DNA of 64,000 bases from CAWKKW01 sp963850345. Lineage in GTDB: Bacteria > Acidobacteriota > Terriglobia > Terriglobales > Acidobacteriaceae. Below are positions 53,201-62,410 of the stretch, in pieces (within the stretch, counting starts at the first letter, position 1; every line of letters begins with the position of its first letter). The DNA is taken from NCBI GenBank assembly GCA_963850345.1, contig CAWKKW010000009.1, positions 124,001-188,000 of the forward strand, given 5' to 3'. A program made the position numbers and the translations under genes. The notes under the pieces are model-generated. The model ran no database searches, was not told the DNA's origin, and worked only from the letters and a program-made list of their open reading frames with translations.

Positions 53201-54726
53201 ACCGTGCGACGCGCTTTCCGGTGACGATTGGCTCGATTCCCGCCGGCAATGTGGTCGTGATCGCCGAGAACCCGTCGACCATGCCGGGCGGACTCACCGT
53301 AGGCATGCCGGGAAATCCGACGGTCGCGTTGCGGCCCAACCCCAGCGATCCGTATGGCAAAGTCCTGGTGGTCACCGGCGGCGACGCCGATCAGCTGATC
53401 ACTGCGGCCCAGGCTGTGGCGCTCAAGTCGAATCTGTTGCAGGGCCCTACGGTCACCATCAACGAATTCAATGCGCCTTCGCCGCGACAGCCGGATGATG
53501 CTCCGCGGTGGGCGCGCACCGATCACACGATCGAACTGTGGGATTACGCCACGGTGGAAGCGCTGCAGGGCGATGGCTCGGTGCCGCTTGCGGCTTACTT
53601 CCGTATCCCGCCCGATCTTTACTTCGGCGACCAGGGAAACGTGAAGCTGGCGTTGAGTTATCGCTATAACTCCATTCCAGTGGGGCCCATCTCGAGCATG
53701 CAGGTGAAGGCGAATAATGCCTACCTCGGTTCGGTTCCGCTCACGCCGGGCACTGAATCGGCCAAGGAAGTGCGGACGGACGTGGCGGTGCCGGTGGTGA
53801 ATCTGCGGCCGTTCTCCAATTCGCTGAGCTTTGATCTTGCCTTCCAACTGCAGAAAAAGGGCGGTTGCCAGGACACTACGCCAATCAACATGATCGGCTC
53901 GGTGCTGCGTGACTCAAATCTGGACCTGCGCGGATACCCGCACTGGGCGGCGCTGCCGAACCTGGAGCTGTTCTCGAACGCAGGCTTCCCGTTCACGCGG
54001 ATGGCGGACCTGCGCGAGACCACGGTGGTTCTGCCCACGCAGCCGACGGCCTCGGAGATTGAGCTCTACCTGACGTTGCTGGGCCACTTCGGAGCACAGA
54101 CCGGATATCCGGCTCTTCGTGTAACCGTCGCGGATGCAGATGCGATGAAGGCTGAGGCCGATACAGACTTTCTGGTGCTGGGCACGGTGCAGGATCAGCC
54201 CGGGATTGAAAAGCTGGGTGCGGCGCTGCCTGTGATTTTGACCAATGACGGTATCAAGATTCAGGATGCCGAGGGATTCTTCGCGCCGCTGCATCACGCG
54301 TGGTGGAAGATGAAGACGACAGACCAGCCGGTATCGGGTGAGCTGATGGCTTCTTCGACACCGGACACGGTGATCGAAGGCATGGAGTCGCCCTACAAGA
54401 AAGGCCGCACCGTGGTGATGATCGCGGTCAAAGACGCGGCGACCTTCGAGCCGATGATGAGCGGTTTTCTCAAGACCGCGCAGTCAGGGGATGTATCGGG
54501 AAGTGTCAGCGTGCTGCATGGCGGCGATTTTCAGTCTTATCGGATACGTAATAGCGTGTACCATGTTGGCAACCTCCCATGGTGGACAGCCTTAAGCCTT
54601 TGGGTCATGCAGGTTCCGTGGATCGTAGCACTTGCGGTGCTGGCGATTTCGTTCATCCTGGCCGTGTGGACCAGAACGTGGCTGCGCGGTAGAGCACGTG
54701 CACGGTTACAAATTCTGGAAGGTTGA
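50281..54726 (+). CDS. bcsAB: Cellulose synthase catalytic/regulatory fusion BcsA-BcsB
   Basis: 1481 residues from ATG 50281 (ATGA overlap with bcsQ). Residues about 1-730 are BcsA: membrane segments at both ends, a GT2 domain with YILDDGKREEF (189-199), DCD (238-240), TED (333-335) and QRIRW (371-375), then the PilZ domain with RESVR (581-585) and DVSSGG (608-613), the c-di-GMP-binding residues. Residues about 735-1481 are BcsB: a hydrophobic junction (GVAPVALFAAALLGLSTLHAHA), two carbohydrate-binding/flavodoxin-like modules and a C-terminal anchor (VPWIVALAVLAISFILAVW). It polymerises UDP-glucose to beta-1,4-glucan and guides it through the periplasm. Such fusions are known from acetic acid bacteria (AcsAB). 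Confidence 0.95.
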   Translation: MIGSGLWREIESGNNPVTLLFRITVLAASAFCLIFFGALQLSWPQQAVLGLLMLLIALWLGKASNSYLVTLTLMIMSMFSTFRYAFWRVHTVVTFFRDPGVKWGPLDGFFILLLFIAEGYAYCILFLGYFQTIWPLRRAPVPLPDDTDSWPHVDLVIPTYNEPLSVVRYTAFAALNIDWPADKLHVYILDDGKREEFRKFSQEAGIGYMTRSDNKHAKAGNINRALERLHAPFVAIFDCDHVPTRSFLQMTIGWFQRDQNLAMLQTPHHFYSPDPFERNLHQFRTIPNEGELFYGIVQDGNDFWNATFFCGSCAVLRRTALDQIGGIAVETVTEDAHTSLRMQMNGWNTAYINIPQAAGLATERLSGHVKQRIRWARGMIQILRTDNPLFARGLKFSQRLCYFNAMTHFMYALPRLIFLTAPLIYLMLGHTNVPGYWAAILAYALPHLTLSSITNSRIQGQHRHSFWNEIYETVLSPYILLPTMLALVNPKLGKFDVTAKGGVVSETFFDSRIAQPFIVMMVFNMVGLLLAIPRFVHIPYLEFIWDGTHPGTIIMNCIWVVFNIVILGVSVAVAKESQQRRESVRVTVAAPATAKLPDGRLIVGETVDVSSGGAQVTLSEAVDLKAGDSLRMLFPLAAGEAELPVTVVGYKASNLRVQFDPLTIVEEELLTMVLYSRADTWLGWGESREVDQPMRSLSRILRLSVVGLQITFAALFKRKAKKKTVVPAATPVRSGVAPVALFAAALLGLSTLHAHAVTHNTTRVKLSSAEPQPDATASTNGGNFKSTFTLKDMGVPATIELRGIDSFHTVYFALPQNQVVKQASLHIYYHFSPSLLPQLSHIKVMVNGTLFATLPAPPAPESGDAVLDKTLTMPADLLVRKNQLTFEFVGHYTMTCEDPANTVLWSRIDPNSTLDLSGSLLPLTDDLKLLPIPFFDAALTVPPVIPIVFPSQPSTKALQAAGIITSYFGALADYRATRFPVTIGSIPAGNVVVIAENPSTMPGGLTVGMPGNPTVALRPNPSDPYGKVLVVTGGDADQLITAAQAVALKSNLLQGPTVTINEFNAPSPRQPDDAPRWARTDHTIELWDYATVEALQGDGSVPLAAYFRIPPDLYFGDQGNVKLALSYRYNSIPVGPISSMQVKANNAYLGSVPLTPGTESAKEVRTDVAVPVVNLRPFSNSLSFDLAFQLQKKGGCQDTTPINMIGSVLRDSNLDLRGYPHWAALPNLELFSNAGFPFTRMADLRETTVVLPTQPTASEIELYLTLLGHFGAQTGYPALRVTVADADAMKAEADTDFLVLGTVQDQPGIEKLGAALPVILTNDGIKIQDAEGFFAPLHHAWWKMKTTDQPVSGELMASSTPDTVIEGMESPYKKGRTVVMIAVKDAATFEPMMSGFLKTAQSGDVSGSVSVLHGGDFQSYRIRNSVYHVGNLPWWTALSLWVMQVPWIVALAVLAISFILAVWTRTWLRGRARARLQILEG

Positions 54727-55889
54727 GGTCTGGGACCCTGGGCAGGCTGGTAGTGATTGGGACACTGGTAATTTGCGCGCTGCTTTCTGGCGCGCAAGGC
54801 TGCATGGCGCAGTCGTGGGACTTGTGGAACGCGTACTCCGCCGGTTTTCTGGACGGCGGCGGAAGAATTATCGATCGGCAGGCGGGCGACCGGACGACCT
54901 CAGAAGGCCAGGCGTACGGAATGTTCTTCGCGCTGGTCGCGAACGATCGCAGCCGGTTCAACCTGTTGTTGAACTGGACGACGTTCAACCTGGCGCAGGG
55001 CGACTTATCGGCGCATCTTCCCGGCTGGTCGTGGGGCCGCGCCGCGGACGGGCAATGGCATCTGCTGGATGCAAATTCTGCGTCCGATGCGGATGTATGG
55101 ATCAGCTACACGCTGATCGAAGCGGGGCGGTTGTGGAATGAGCCCGGCTACACAGTTTTAGGCAAGAAGCTGGCGGCGCGGATCGCCGGCGAAGAGGTAG
55201 TAGCTCTACCGGATTTTGGGCTGATGCTGTCGCCGGGCAACCGGGGCTTTCGGCCGGCTGCGGATCGCTGGGTGTTGAACCCAAGCTACGTTCCGCTGCC
55301 GGTTCTGTTGCGCTTGGCGGCGGTCAATCCCAATGGTCCGTGGAAGGGCATCGCTGCGAAGGTTCCGGCGTTGTTGCAGGAGTCTTCACGCGGCGGCTTT
55401 GCGATGGATTGGGTGAGTTACAGCCCGGGGCAGGGGTTTGCTCCGGAAGCTGCGCCGGGCAAGAGTGCAAGTGCGGGTGCGTTTGGCAGCTACGACGCCA
55501 TTCGCGTGTATCTGTGGGCGGGCATGACCAGCCGCGCGACCGCTGGAAGTCAGCTGTCGATTGCTGCCCTGCAAGGCATGGGGAAGTACGTAGAAGCGCA
55601 CGGAGCGCCGCCGGCCGTGGTGGATGAAAACGGAGTAGCGGTCGACCCGCATGCGCCGGTTGGTTTTTCGGCCGCGCTGGTTCCGTACCTGGAAGCGTTG
55701 GGCAAGAAGGATTCGGTGATGAGACAGGTCGGCAGGGTTTCGTCGGAGAGGGATGCTGCGACGTTACTATACGGGCATCCGCCAACGTACTACGATCAAA
55801 ACCTCGTGATGTTCGGTTCGGGCTGGGAAGAGCAGCGGTTCCGATTCGGTCCCAAGGGCGAGCTCAAGGTGAAATGGAAAAAGGGATGA
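54723..55889 (+). CDS. bcsZ: Periplasmic endo-beta-1,4-glucanase BcsZ (GH8)
   Basis: 388 residues starting with TTG 54723, whose TTGA overlaps the bcsAB stop. The signal peptide is LVVIGTLVICALLSGAQGCM. The GH8 catalytic acid is Glu61 in TTSEGQAYGMFFAL, and the base-activating residue is likely Asp258 in SYDAIRVYLWAGM. SWGRAADGQWHLLDANSASD is the BcsZ substrate-cleft block. BcsZ trims cellulose in the periplasm during export and is required for normal fibre formation in many bacteria. Position between the synthase and the exporter genes is typical. Length fits the family. Confidence 0.95.
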   Translation: MRSGTLGRLVVIGTLVICALLSGAQGCMAQSWDLWNAYSAGFLDGGGRIIDRQAGDRTTSEGQAYGMFFALVANDRSRFNLLLNWTTFNLAQGDLSAHLPGWSWGRAADGQWHLLDANSASDADVWISYTLIEAGRLWNEPGYTVLGKKLAARIAGEEVVALPDFGLMLSPGNRGFRPAADRWVLNPSYVPLPVLLRLAAVNPNGPWKGIAAKVPALLQESSRGGFAMDWVSYSPGQGFAPEAAPGKSASAGAFGSYDAIRVYLWAGMTSRATAGSQLSIAALQGMGKYVEAHGAPPAVVDENGVAVDPHAPVGFSAALVPYLEALGKKDSVMRQVGRVSSERDAATLLYGHPPTYYDQNLVMFGSGWEEQRFRFGPKGELKVKWKKG

Positions 55890-58800
55890 GACACTCGTTG
55901 CGAAAATTGTCGCTCACGGCATCGATGCTTGGATTGATGATGTCGTTTTCAGGGAACGGCTACGCGCAGTCAGCAGCTCAGAAGGCGTTGATCGACAAGG
56001 CTCATTCTCTCGAGACGCGCGGTCACGTGGACCTGGCGGCACAAACCTGGCAGCAGATTCTGCTCTCTGATCCGAACAATACCGAAGCCATCGCCGGGCT
56101 CGCGCGCTGTGCCAAGTTGAGTGGCAATGATGCCCAGGCTCGCACCTATCTCGACCGGCTTCGCCAGATCAATCCCACCGATCCAAATATCGGCAAGGTT
56201 CAATCGATCATCAGCAACGCCGCTCAAAATGCGAAGCTGGCACAGGCGGCCAGGCTGGCGCAAGCCGGGCAGCAGGAGCAGGCGCTCAAACTTTATCGTG
56301 AGGTGTTTGGAACCAAGCCGCCCGATGGCGATTGGGCGCTGGCTTATTACGACACCGAAGCTTCGACCGAAGCGGGACGCGCGGATGCCATTGAGGGTCT
56401 CAGGGATCTGGCACGGCGCTATCCTTCCGATCTTCGCTATACCACCACGCTCGGCCGCGTGATGACTTACAGCCCCAAGACGCGTGCGGAAGGTGAGAGG
56501 ATCTTGCGCGAACATCCGCAGGATGCCAAGGCGCAGGAGGCGCTTCGACAGGCGCTCGTCTGGGATTCGCAGAACCCCAATGCCGCTCCCGCGATTCGCG
56601 AATACCTCAAGGGTCATCAAGACACGGAGCTCTCGTCGAAGCTGCAGGAGAGTGAGGCCAGGCAGGCCAAGGCACAGGCTGGACTCGCCGCAAACGCGGA
56701 AGAGCGCGCAGCCTACGCGGCGCTGCAGGCTAACCGTGTGGACGACGCCCAGACACGCTTTCTGGCTCTGAATGCGAAAGACCCGAACAATGGTCGAGTG
56801 CTCGCCGGACTCGGGTTCTTGCGGATGAAGCAGGGCAACTTCGGCGGCGCGATCAGCTATCTCGAACAGGCGATTCAGAACGGGCAAAAGAGCGGTGCTG
56901 TTGAGAGCGCGCTGACCACTTCGCGATTCTGGTACACGGTGCAGGAGGGCACGACGGCACTGAATGCCGGCCACACCGATGAAGCCATCGGCAAATACAA
57001 AGCGGCTCTAGGGATTCGGCCAAACAGCCCTGAAGCGCTGGAAGGCCTCGGCGGCGCGCTGATGAAGCAGGGCCAGTATGCACAGGCTGCCGGCGTGTAT
57101 CAGCAATATGTGAAGGCGCAGCCGAACTCCGCGGCGGGATGGCGTGGACTGTTCCTCGCCTACCAGCAGGCAGGCAATCCCAAGGAGGCGTTGGCCGTCT
57201 CACGGCGCATTCCGCCGGCCATCCAGTCTTCTTTATCAAAAGACCCCGAATATCTCAGAACTTTGGCGGCGGCCTACACCAGCGCCGGGCAGGATGCGGA
57301 CGCCAGCCGCGTGCTGGCGCAGGCGTTGAATCTGCCGTTCCCGGAGAACGGCCGCGGCATGAAGGCCGATATGCGGCTGCAGTACGCCGGCCTGCTGACC
57401 CAGGGCAAACACTTTGCGCAGGCGGCTGGACTGTATACCGATATCATCCAGGAAGATCCCGGCAACGTGAACGCGTGGCAGGGGCTGGTCGATGTGCTGC
57501 ATCAGAACGGCCAGGATGCCGATGCAGTAACCGCCGTCGAGCGCATGCCGCCCGCGAGCTATGACGCTGCGTTGGCCGACCCCGGATTTCTCTCCGAGCT
57601 GGCCTCGATCTACCAGGCGCAGAATCAGCTGGAAGTCGCGCAGGGCTTCCTCGAACGCGCGGCCCGAGTGCAGTCCTCCGGCGGTCAGCAGCCCGCCGTT
57701 CCGTTGCAGCTCCAGCTTGCTTCCATTTATCTACAGCGCAATAATCCCGACCAGGCTTATGCAATCTACCGCCGCGTGCTTACCGCGCATCCGGACCGGA
57801 TCGACGCTTGGAAGGGGCTGATCGCCTCTCTCCATCTGACTGGCCACGATCAGGAAGCTCTGGCCCAGGTACAACAGATTCCGGCCGACGTGCGGCGCAC
57901 TTTGTCGCAGGACGTACAGTACAGCCAGACGCTCGCGGCCGTGTACGCCTCGACTGGCGACACACAAAGTGCGCTATCGATGTTCAGCCAGGTGCAGAGT
58001 CACTATGCTGCCCAGCACCAAGCTCCGCCGTCCGATATCGAGATACAAAACGCGTGGCTGCTTTACAACGCCAAGCAGGACCGTGCGCTGTATCCCGCGC
58101 TCATGCGACTGGGCGGACGCAGCGATCTTACCGACGATCAACGGCGGCAGGTGCAGACCATCTGGGCCTCGTGGAGTACGCGCCGTGCAAGCCAGGCTGC
58201 GGATGCGGGCAACGCGCGGCGGTCGTTACAAATTCTGAACGCAGCCGCGCAGGCGTTCCCGGGCAATCCCGCAGTCAGCAAGGCGCTGGCTGGCGGATAC
58301 CTCAAAGCCGGTCAAGCCAAGGAAGCCGTCGAGATCTTCCAGTCCATTGACATGTCCAACGCATCGTCTGGAGATTTTCAGGCGGCGGTAGGTGCGGCGC
58401 TGGCCGCCGGCGACATGCGGCAGACCGAGATCTGGTTGCGGCAGGCTTTGCAGCAGGCCCCGAACGATCCGCAGTTGTTGACCATGGCGGCCAAGTTTGA
58501 ACAGGCCCGGGGAGACAATGCACGCGCTGCCGAGTTCTGGCGCGCCTCGTTAAACGCGATGCCGCGAGTCACGCCGGCGAATGAACTGGCGCATGCCCTG
58601 AGCTCGCCAGATCCAGTGCGGCAGACACAGATGCGCAGCGATACGGCCATCAGCCTGGCCAGCCTGCTCGATCCCGAATCGGAAGTTCCGGCCACTCGCC
58701 AGGCTGCACCGCCGCCACTCCCCAGCTACTCCAATACCAACGGACGGGCTACGGTAGATACGCAGACGCCGTATGGTCCTGATCCCTATGGGGGCGCGGC

Positions 58801-61243
58801 TCCAGTCGTGCTCAACGGTTCACCGGTGACGCAGTACAACCCGGAACCAACTCCCAACGTGCGCAGAAACGTACCCATGCAGCGATTGGGCGACTACCGT
58901 CCGCATGCGGAGATGTCGCCGGGATCGGATCCGGTCATGGCACCTGCGCCCGTGTATGCCGCACGCGAGGCGAATCCGGACGGTTATCAACAGCAAGAAC
59001 AACTCGTGGCGCAGGCGGATACCGGATCGGCTCCGTCGCTGATGAATGACCCGCAGGATTTTCTTACCAAGAAGTCGGAACACGCAGCCCGCGCCAGACG
59101 AGCGCGGCGAGCGGTTCAGCCCCAGCCCAGCGAAGAGCCTGCGGATACCTACAGCGCCGCAGTGCAAAGCCCCGTGTATACGGCCCCGGCACGAAGTCAG
59201 GATTACTTCCCGCCGGCACAGGCAAACTCGCAAACGGAGATTCAGCCGCAAGACAATTCTGCGATAGCCGAGTATCAACCTGCGGAGCGCATCCGGATTC
59301 CGGTACCGGAGGTTCGTCAGTTCCAGACGCGCCCCTCGGCGGAACGCCAGTCGGAGGTCTCCGCCTATGAGCCGCCTGCGACCGTAACTGCGCCTGTCGA
59401 GACTGCAGCCGCAAACGATGTGGCACGGTATGAACCGGCTGAGCCGATTCGCATGCCGGCAGAGCGAGCGACAGGGGCACCCCAGAAGCTCTGGATACCG
59501 CCCACGACGGCGTCGATCCCAACCGAGAATGCGGCAACGGACGCAACCGTCGAGGTTCGTTCGGAGGCTGCGCCGACGCGCATCGCTCTCGGCATGGAGC
59601 GAGACCTGGAACCGCCCCAGAAGCTCTGGATTCCTCCGGCGACCGCTGCCATTCCGACGCAGAACGCGGAGACAGCCGCCACACTTGCCCCTTCCCAGCA
59701 CGAGATCAGCAACGCTCCGGATACAAGCATGAGCATCCGCTACGTTCCCAACGCGACCACGTATGATCGGTTCGCCGGAGCAGCGGAGGCGCTGGCCGCA
59801 GCCGGGAAGCCGGTAACCGATACCTACCATTCGGTGCAGTACACACCCTCGGCCCAGGAGGCTGCTCCGGCGCAGGTGTACACGCGTCCCAACCAGACCG
59901 GAAGCAATCTGCCGCCGCAGTATCGCCCCAATCCTGTGCCCATCACCGTGAACCCGCCGGAAACCCAGGTCGGGCTAACGGATGAGCAACTGATGCAGCG
60001 GAATCTTCCGCCGCTTCGCGGTGGATACACGCGCGCGTTCACGCCTCCGACTCATCCACGCGATCCGCGAGAAGAGGCGCAGACGGAATTAGCCACCATC
60101 GAGGGCGGATACAGCCCTTGGATGGGTGGAACCGGCATCGTGAATCATCGCTCTGGCGCAGCGGGCTACGATCAGCTCACCGCGTTTGAGGCGCCGTTTG
60201 AAGCATCCGCTCCGCTGGGAACTGGCGGGCGGCTCACGGTCATCGCGCGTTCCTCGTTCCTTGACTCGGGCATCGCCAATGGCACCAACACCAACATCCT
60301 GGGCTCGCTCGCGGTGAGTTCGACCAAGCTGCCGCCGCAGCAGAACGCCTCTGGTGTGGGCGGCGAACTGCAACTCGCGCTGCCGAACTTCGGCGCTGCC
60401 GTCGGCTACAGCCCTTATGGCTTCCTGGTCTCGAACATCATCGGGCGATTGAGCTGGCGTCCCGCCGCCGGTCCGGTCACCGTCGCCTTCAATCGCGACA
60501 GTGTGAAAGATACGCAGCTCTCTTACTCGGGTCTGCGCGATCCCGGTTCAGCGGGCCCGACCTACTCCGGCAACATCTGGGGCGGCCTGATCAGCGATGG
60601 CGGCAGCCTGCGCTTTGCCAAGGGCGATGAAAACTCCGGCTACTACATCACTGCCGGCGGTCAATACATCAGCGGCTATCACGTGCCGGTGAACAATCGC
60701 TTCGAAGGCGATACCGGCGCGTATTGGCGCGTCGTGAACGCTCCGGCGATGGGCAACTTGAGTCTTGGGGTGAACTTCTTCGGCATGCACTACGCGAAGA
60801 ACCTGCGCTACTTCACTTATGGACAGGGCGGATATTTCAGCCCCGAAGCGTACTTCCTGGCCAGCGTTCCCGTGACCTGGAATGGCCACTCGGGACAGAA
60901 CTTCCGCTACACCTTGACCGGCAGCATGGGCGGCCAGGCGTTCCAGGAAGACAGCTCGTCGTTCTACCCACTAGACACTGCGCTGCAGACAGCCGCGAAT
61001 AACGCCACCTATCCTTCGCGTTCGAGTGTGGGCGGCAACTACGATGTGCATGGACAGGCGGCGTACCGTCTGACGGATCACTGGTTCCTGGGCGGATTTC
61101 TTGCGGCCAACAACTCGCGGGACTACACCTCGGTTACCAGCGGGTTCTTCGTTCGCTACATGGTCAGGCCGCAATATCCCACCGAAACAGCACCGACCGG
61201 CCTCTTCCCCTATGACGGGTTGCGGCCACTTATGGTGCCGTAA
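55886..61243 (+). CDS. bcsC: Cellulose exporter BcsC with very long disordered linker
   Basis: 1785 residues from ATG 55886, overlapping the bcsZ stop (ATGA, SD GGAAAAAGG). E. coli BcsC has 1157. The signal peptide is MRHSLRKLSLTASMLGLMMS followed by FSGNGYAQ. Residues about 30-925 are TPR repeats (for example AQTWQQILLSDPNNTEAIAG, AGVYQQYVKAQPNSAAGW). Residues about 930-1400 are a Pro/Ala/Gln/Glu-rich linker with duplicated motifs. Residues about 1405-1785 are the BCSC C-terminal outer-membrane barrel (IEGGYSPWMGGTGIVNHRSG to the end). It gathers the nascent glucan in the periplasm and exports it. The in-frame ATG at 55874 is less likely because it lies inside bcsZ. Confidence 0.92.
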   Translation: MRHSLRKLSLTASMLGLMMSFSGNGYAQSAAQKALIDKAHSLETRGHVDLAAQTWQQILLSDPNNTEAIAGLARCAKLSGNDAQARTYLDRLRQINPTDPNIGKVQSIISNAAQNAKLAQAARLAQAGQQEQALKLYREVFGTKPPDGDWALAYYDTEASTEAGRADAIEGLRDLARRYPSDLRYTTTLGRVMTYSPKTRAEGERILREHPQDAKAQEALRQALVWDSQNPNAAPAIREYLKGHQDTELSSKLQESEARQAKAQAGLAANAEERAAYAALQANRVDDAQTRFLALNAKDPNNGRVLAGLGFLRMKQGNFGGAISYLEQAIQNGQKSGAVESALTTSRFWYTVQEGTTALNAGHTDEAIGKYKAALGIRPNSPEALEGLGGALMKQGQYAQAAGVYQQYVKAQPNSAAGWRGLFLAYQQAGNPKEALAVSRRIPPAIQSSLSKDPEYLRTLAAAYTSAGQDADASRVLAQALNLPFPENGRGMKADMRLQYAGLLTQGKHFAQAAGLYTDIIQEDPGNVNAWQGLVDVLHQNGQDADAVTAVERMPPASYDAALADPGFLSELASIYQAQNQLEVAQGFLERAARVQSSGGQQPAVPLQLQLASIYLQRNNPDQAYAIYRRVLTAHPDRIDAWKGLIASLHLTGHDQEALAQVQQIPADVRRTLSQDVQYSQTLAAVYASTGDTQSALSMFSQVQSHYAAQHQAPPSDIEIQNAWLLYNAKQDRALYPALMRLGGRSDLTDDQRRQVQTIWASWSTRRASQAADAGNARRSLQILNAAAQAFPGNPAVSKALAGGYLKAGQAKEAVEIFQSIDMSNASSGDFQAAVGAALAAGDMRQTEIWLRQALQQAPNDPQLLTMAAKFEQARGDNARAAEFWRASLNAMPRVTPANELAHALSSPDPVRQTQMRSDTAISLASLLDPESEVPATRQAAPPPLPSYSNTNGRATVDTQTPYGPDPYGGAAPVVLNGSPVTQYNPEPTPNVRRNVPMQRLGDYRPHAEMSPGSDPVMAPAPVYAAREANPDGYQQQEQLVAQADTGSAPSLMNDPQDFLTKKSEHAARARRARRAVQPQPSEEPADTYSAAVQSPVYTAPARSQDYFPPAQANSQTEIQPQDNSAIAEYQPAERIRIPVPEVRQFQTRPSAERQSEVSAYEPPATVTAPVETAAANDVARYEPAEPIRMPAERATGAPQKLWIPPTTASIPTENAATDATVEVRSEAAPTRIALGMERDLEPPQKLWIPPATAAIPTQNAETAATLAPSQHEISNAPDTSMSIRYVPNATTYDRFAGAAEALAAAGKPVTDTYHSVQYTPSAQEAAPAQVYTRPNQTGSNLPPQYRPNPVPITVNPPETQVGLTDEQLMQRNLPPLRGGYTRAFTPPTHPRDPREEAQTELATIEGGYSPWMGGTGIVNHRSGAAGYDQLTAFEAPFEASAPLGTGGRLTVIARSSFLDSGIANGTNTNILGSLAVSSTKLPPQQNASGVGGELQLALPNFGAAVGYSPYGFLVSNIIGRLSWRPAAGPVTVAFNRDSVKDTQLSYSGLRDPGSAGPTYSGNIWGGLISDGGSLRFAKGDENSGYYITAGGQYISGYHVPVNNRFEGDTGAYWRVVNAPAMGNLSLGVNFFGMHYAKNLRYFTYGQGGYFSPEAYFLASVPVTWNGHSGQNFRYTLTGSMGGQAFQEDSSSFYPLDTALQTAANNATYPSRSSVGGNYDVHGQAAYRLTDHWFLGGFLAANNSRDYTSVTSGFFVRYMVRPQYPTETAPTGLFPYDGLRPLMVP
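59480..59683 (+). repeat. Internal duplication in the BcsC linker
   Basis: The 45-residue spacing repeats the block PQKLWIPPTTASIPTENAAT as PQKLWIPPATAAIPTQNAET (starts at 59480 and 59615). A further motif YxPAExIRxP occurs twice just upstream. The repeated block is kept at about 80 percent identity by eye while flanking linker sequence is not. Confidence 0.75.
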
Positions 61244-61293
61244 GTTCGCTTCCACCGGGTGATACGCCTGGTACTGCGACGAAATTCTACAGA

Positions 61294-61326
61294 AATATGG
61301 CGGCTGAAATCCACGGCCGCCATATT
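61294..61326 (+). terminator. Intrinsic terminator after the bcs operon
   Basis: A perfect 11-base-pair stem (AATATGGCGGC / GCCGCCATATT) with an 11-nt loop, 50 bases after the bcsC stop. It is followed by CTTGCCTTCC, only moderately T-rich, but the position at the operon end is convincing. Confidence 0.65.
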
Positions 61327-61366
61327 CTTGCCTTCCATTCGGTGCCACCGAGCGTCAAAGTAGTCG

Positions 61367-62236
61367 ATGATCGACCGAAAAGCCTTACGCTCGCCGATTG
61401 GAACGATGCTGGCGAGTTTCGCCGCCGCGTTGGTGTTCAGCGTCTTCCTCTCCCGGACGGTTCACGCCGAAAGCCTTCAACTTCAGCCCACCGCCATCGA
61501 GCTTGGCTTTCATAGCATGTATAACCTCGATTTCGACAAAGCTCATCAGCGGTTCGCTGCCTATCAACAGGCCCATCCCGAAGATGCGATGGGTTCGGTA
61601 TCTCAGGCTGCGGCTTACCTGTTTGGAGAGTTTGCCCGACTGGGCGTGCTGGAAGCGGAACTCTTTGTGGATGACCAATCGTTCGACGCCCGCAAAAAGC
61701 TCAGTCCTGATCCTCAGATCAAGCAGAAGTTCCAATCTGCTCTCGATCAGGCGAGCACGCTTGCCGCTAATGCTCTCAAGAAGAATCCCGGCGATACGAA
61801 CGCGCAATTCGCAAACGTGCTCGCGCTCGGGCTTCGTTCTGATTATGCTGCGCTGATTGAAAAGCGAGACTTCGCCGCGATCAATTACACCAAGCAGAGC
61901 CGGCAACTGGCAGAGCAGTTGCTCAAGGAGAAGCCGGACGAATACGACGCCTACCTGGCCGTCGGCGTCGAAAATTACCTCACCGGGATCAAGCCTGCTC
62001 CGGTGCGCTGGCTGTTACAAATGGGTGGAGTCGAGACTGATAAGCAGCAGGGCATCTTGAAATTGAAGGAAACGGCGCTGCACGGCGACCTGCTCGCGCC
62101 CTTTGCGAAGCTGCTGCTGGCCGTGGCTGCGCTGCGTGACAAAGATACGCAGCAAGCCTGCGGTCTGCTGCGCGACTTGTCTGGGGAGTATCCAAGGAAC
62201 CCTCTTTACGCGCGCGAACTCCATCGTTGTCATTAA
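61367..62236 (+). CDS. Secreted TPR-like helical-repeat protein, hypothetical
   Basis: 289 residues with a signal peptide (FAAALVFSVFLSRTVHA). The mature part is alpha-helical with TPR-like sequences (ELGFHSMYNLDFDKAHQRF, ASTLAANALKKNPGDTNAQF, SRQLAEQLLKEKPDEYDAYL). No catalytic motif is seen and the family is not recognised with certainty. Its position immediately after the bcs operon terminator could mean an accessory envelope role, but it has its own upstream gap. A C-terminal motif ELHRCH ends the protein. Confidence 0.75.
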   Translation: MIDRKALRSPIGTMLASFAAALVFSVFLSRTVHAESLQLQPTAIELGFHSMYNLDFDKAHQRFAAYQQAHPEDAMGSVSQAAAYLFGEFARLGVLEAELFVDDQSFDARKKLSPDPQIKQKFQSALDQASTLAANALKKNPGDTNAQFANVLALGLRSDYAALIEKRDFAAINYTKQSRQLAEQLLKEKPDEYDAYLAVGVENYLTGIKPAPVRWLLQMGGVETDKQQGILKLKETALHGDLLAPFAKLLLAVAALRDKDTQQACGLLRDLSGEYPRNPLYARELHRCH

Positions 62237-62410
62237 GCGCGCGTCATTTGCAGCTTCTGTCCGCACAGATTCTGCTTGCGTATCCTTCCAATCCGAAGTA
62301 CAAACAGGAGACTCTCTGCGGAACTGATGAATTAAAGAATCACTGGGCCACTTGCCGAAGGTCTCACTTACTCAGTCAGCAGCGAGATTGCTCGTCTTTG
62401 AGGGACTTCC

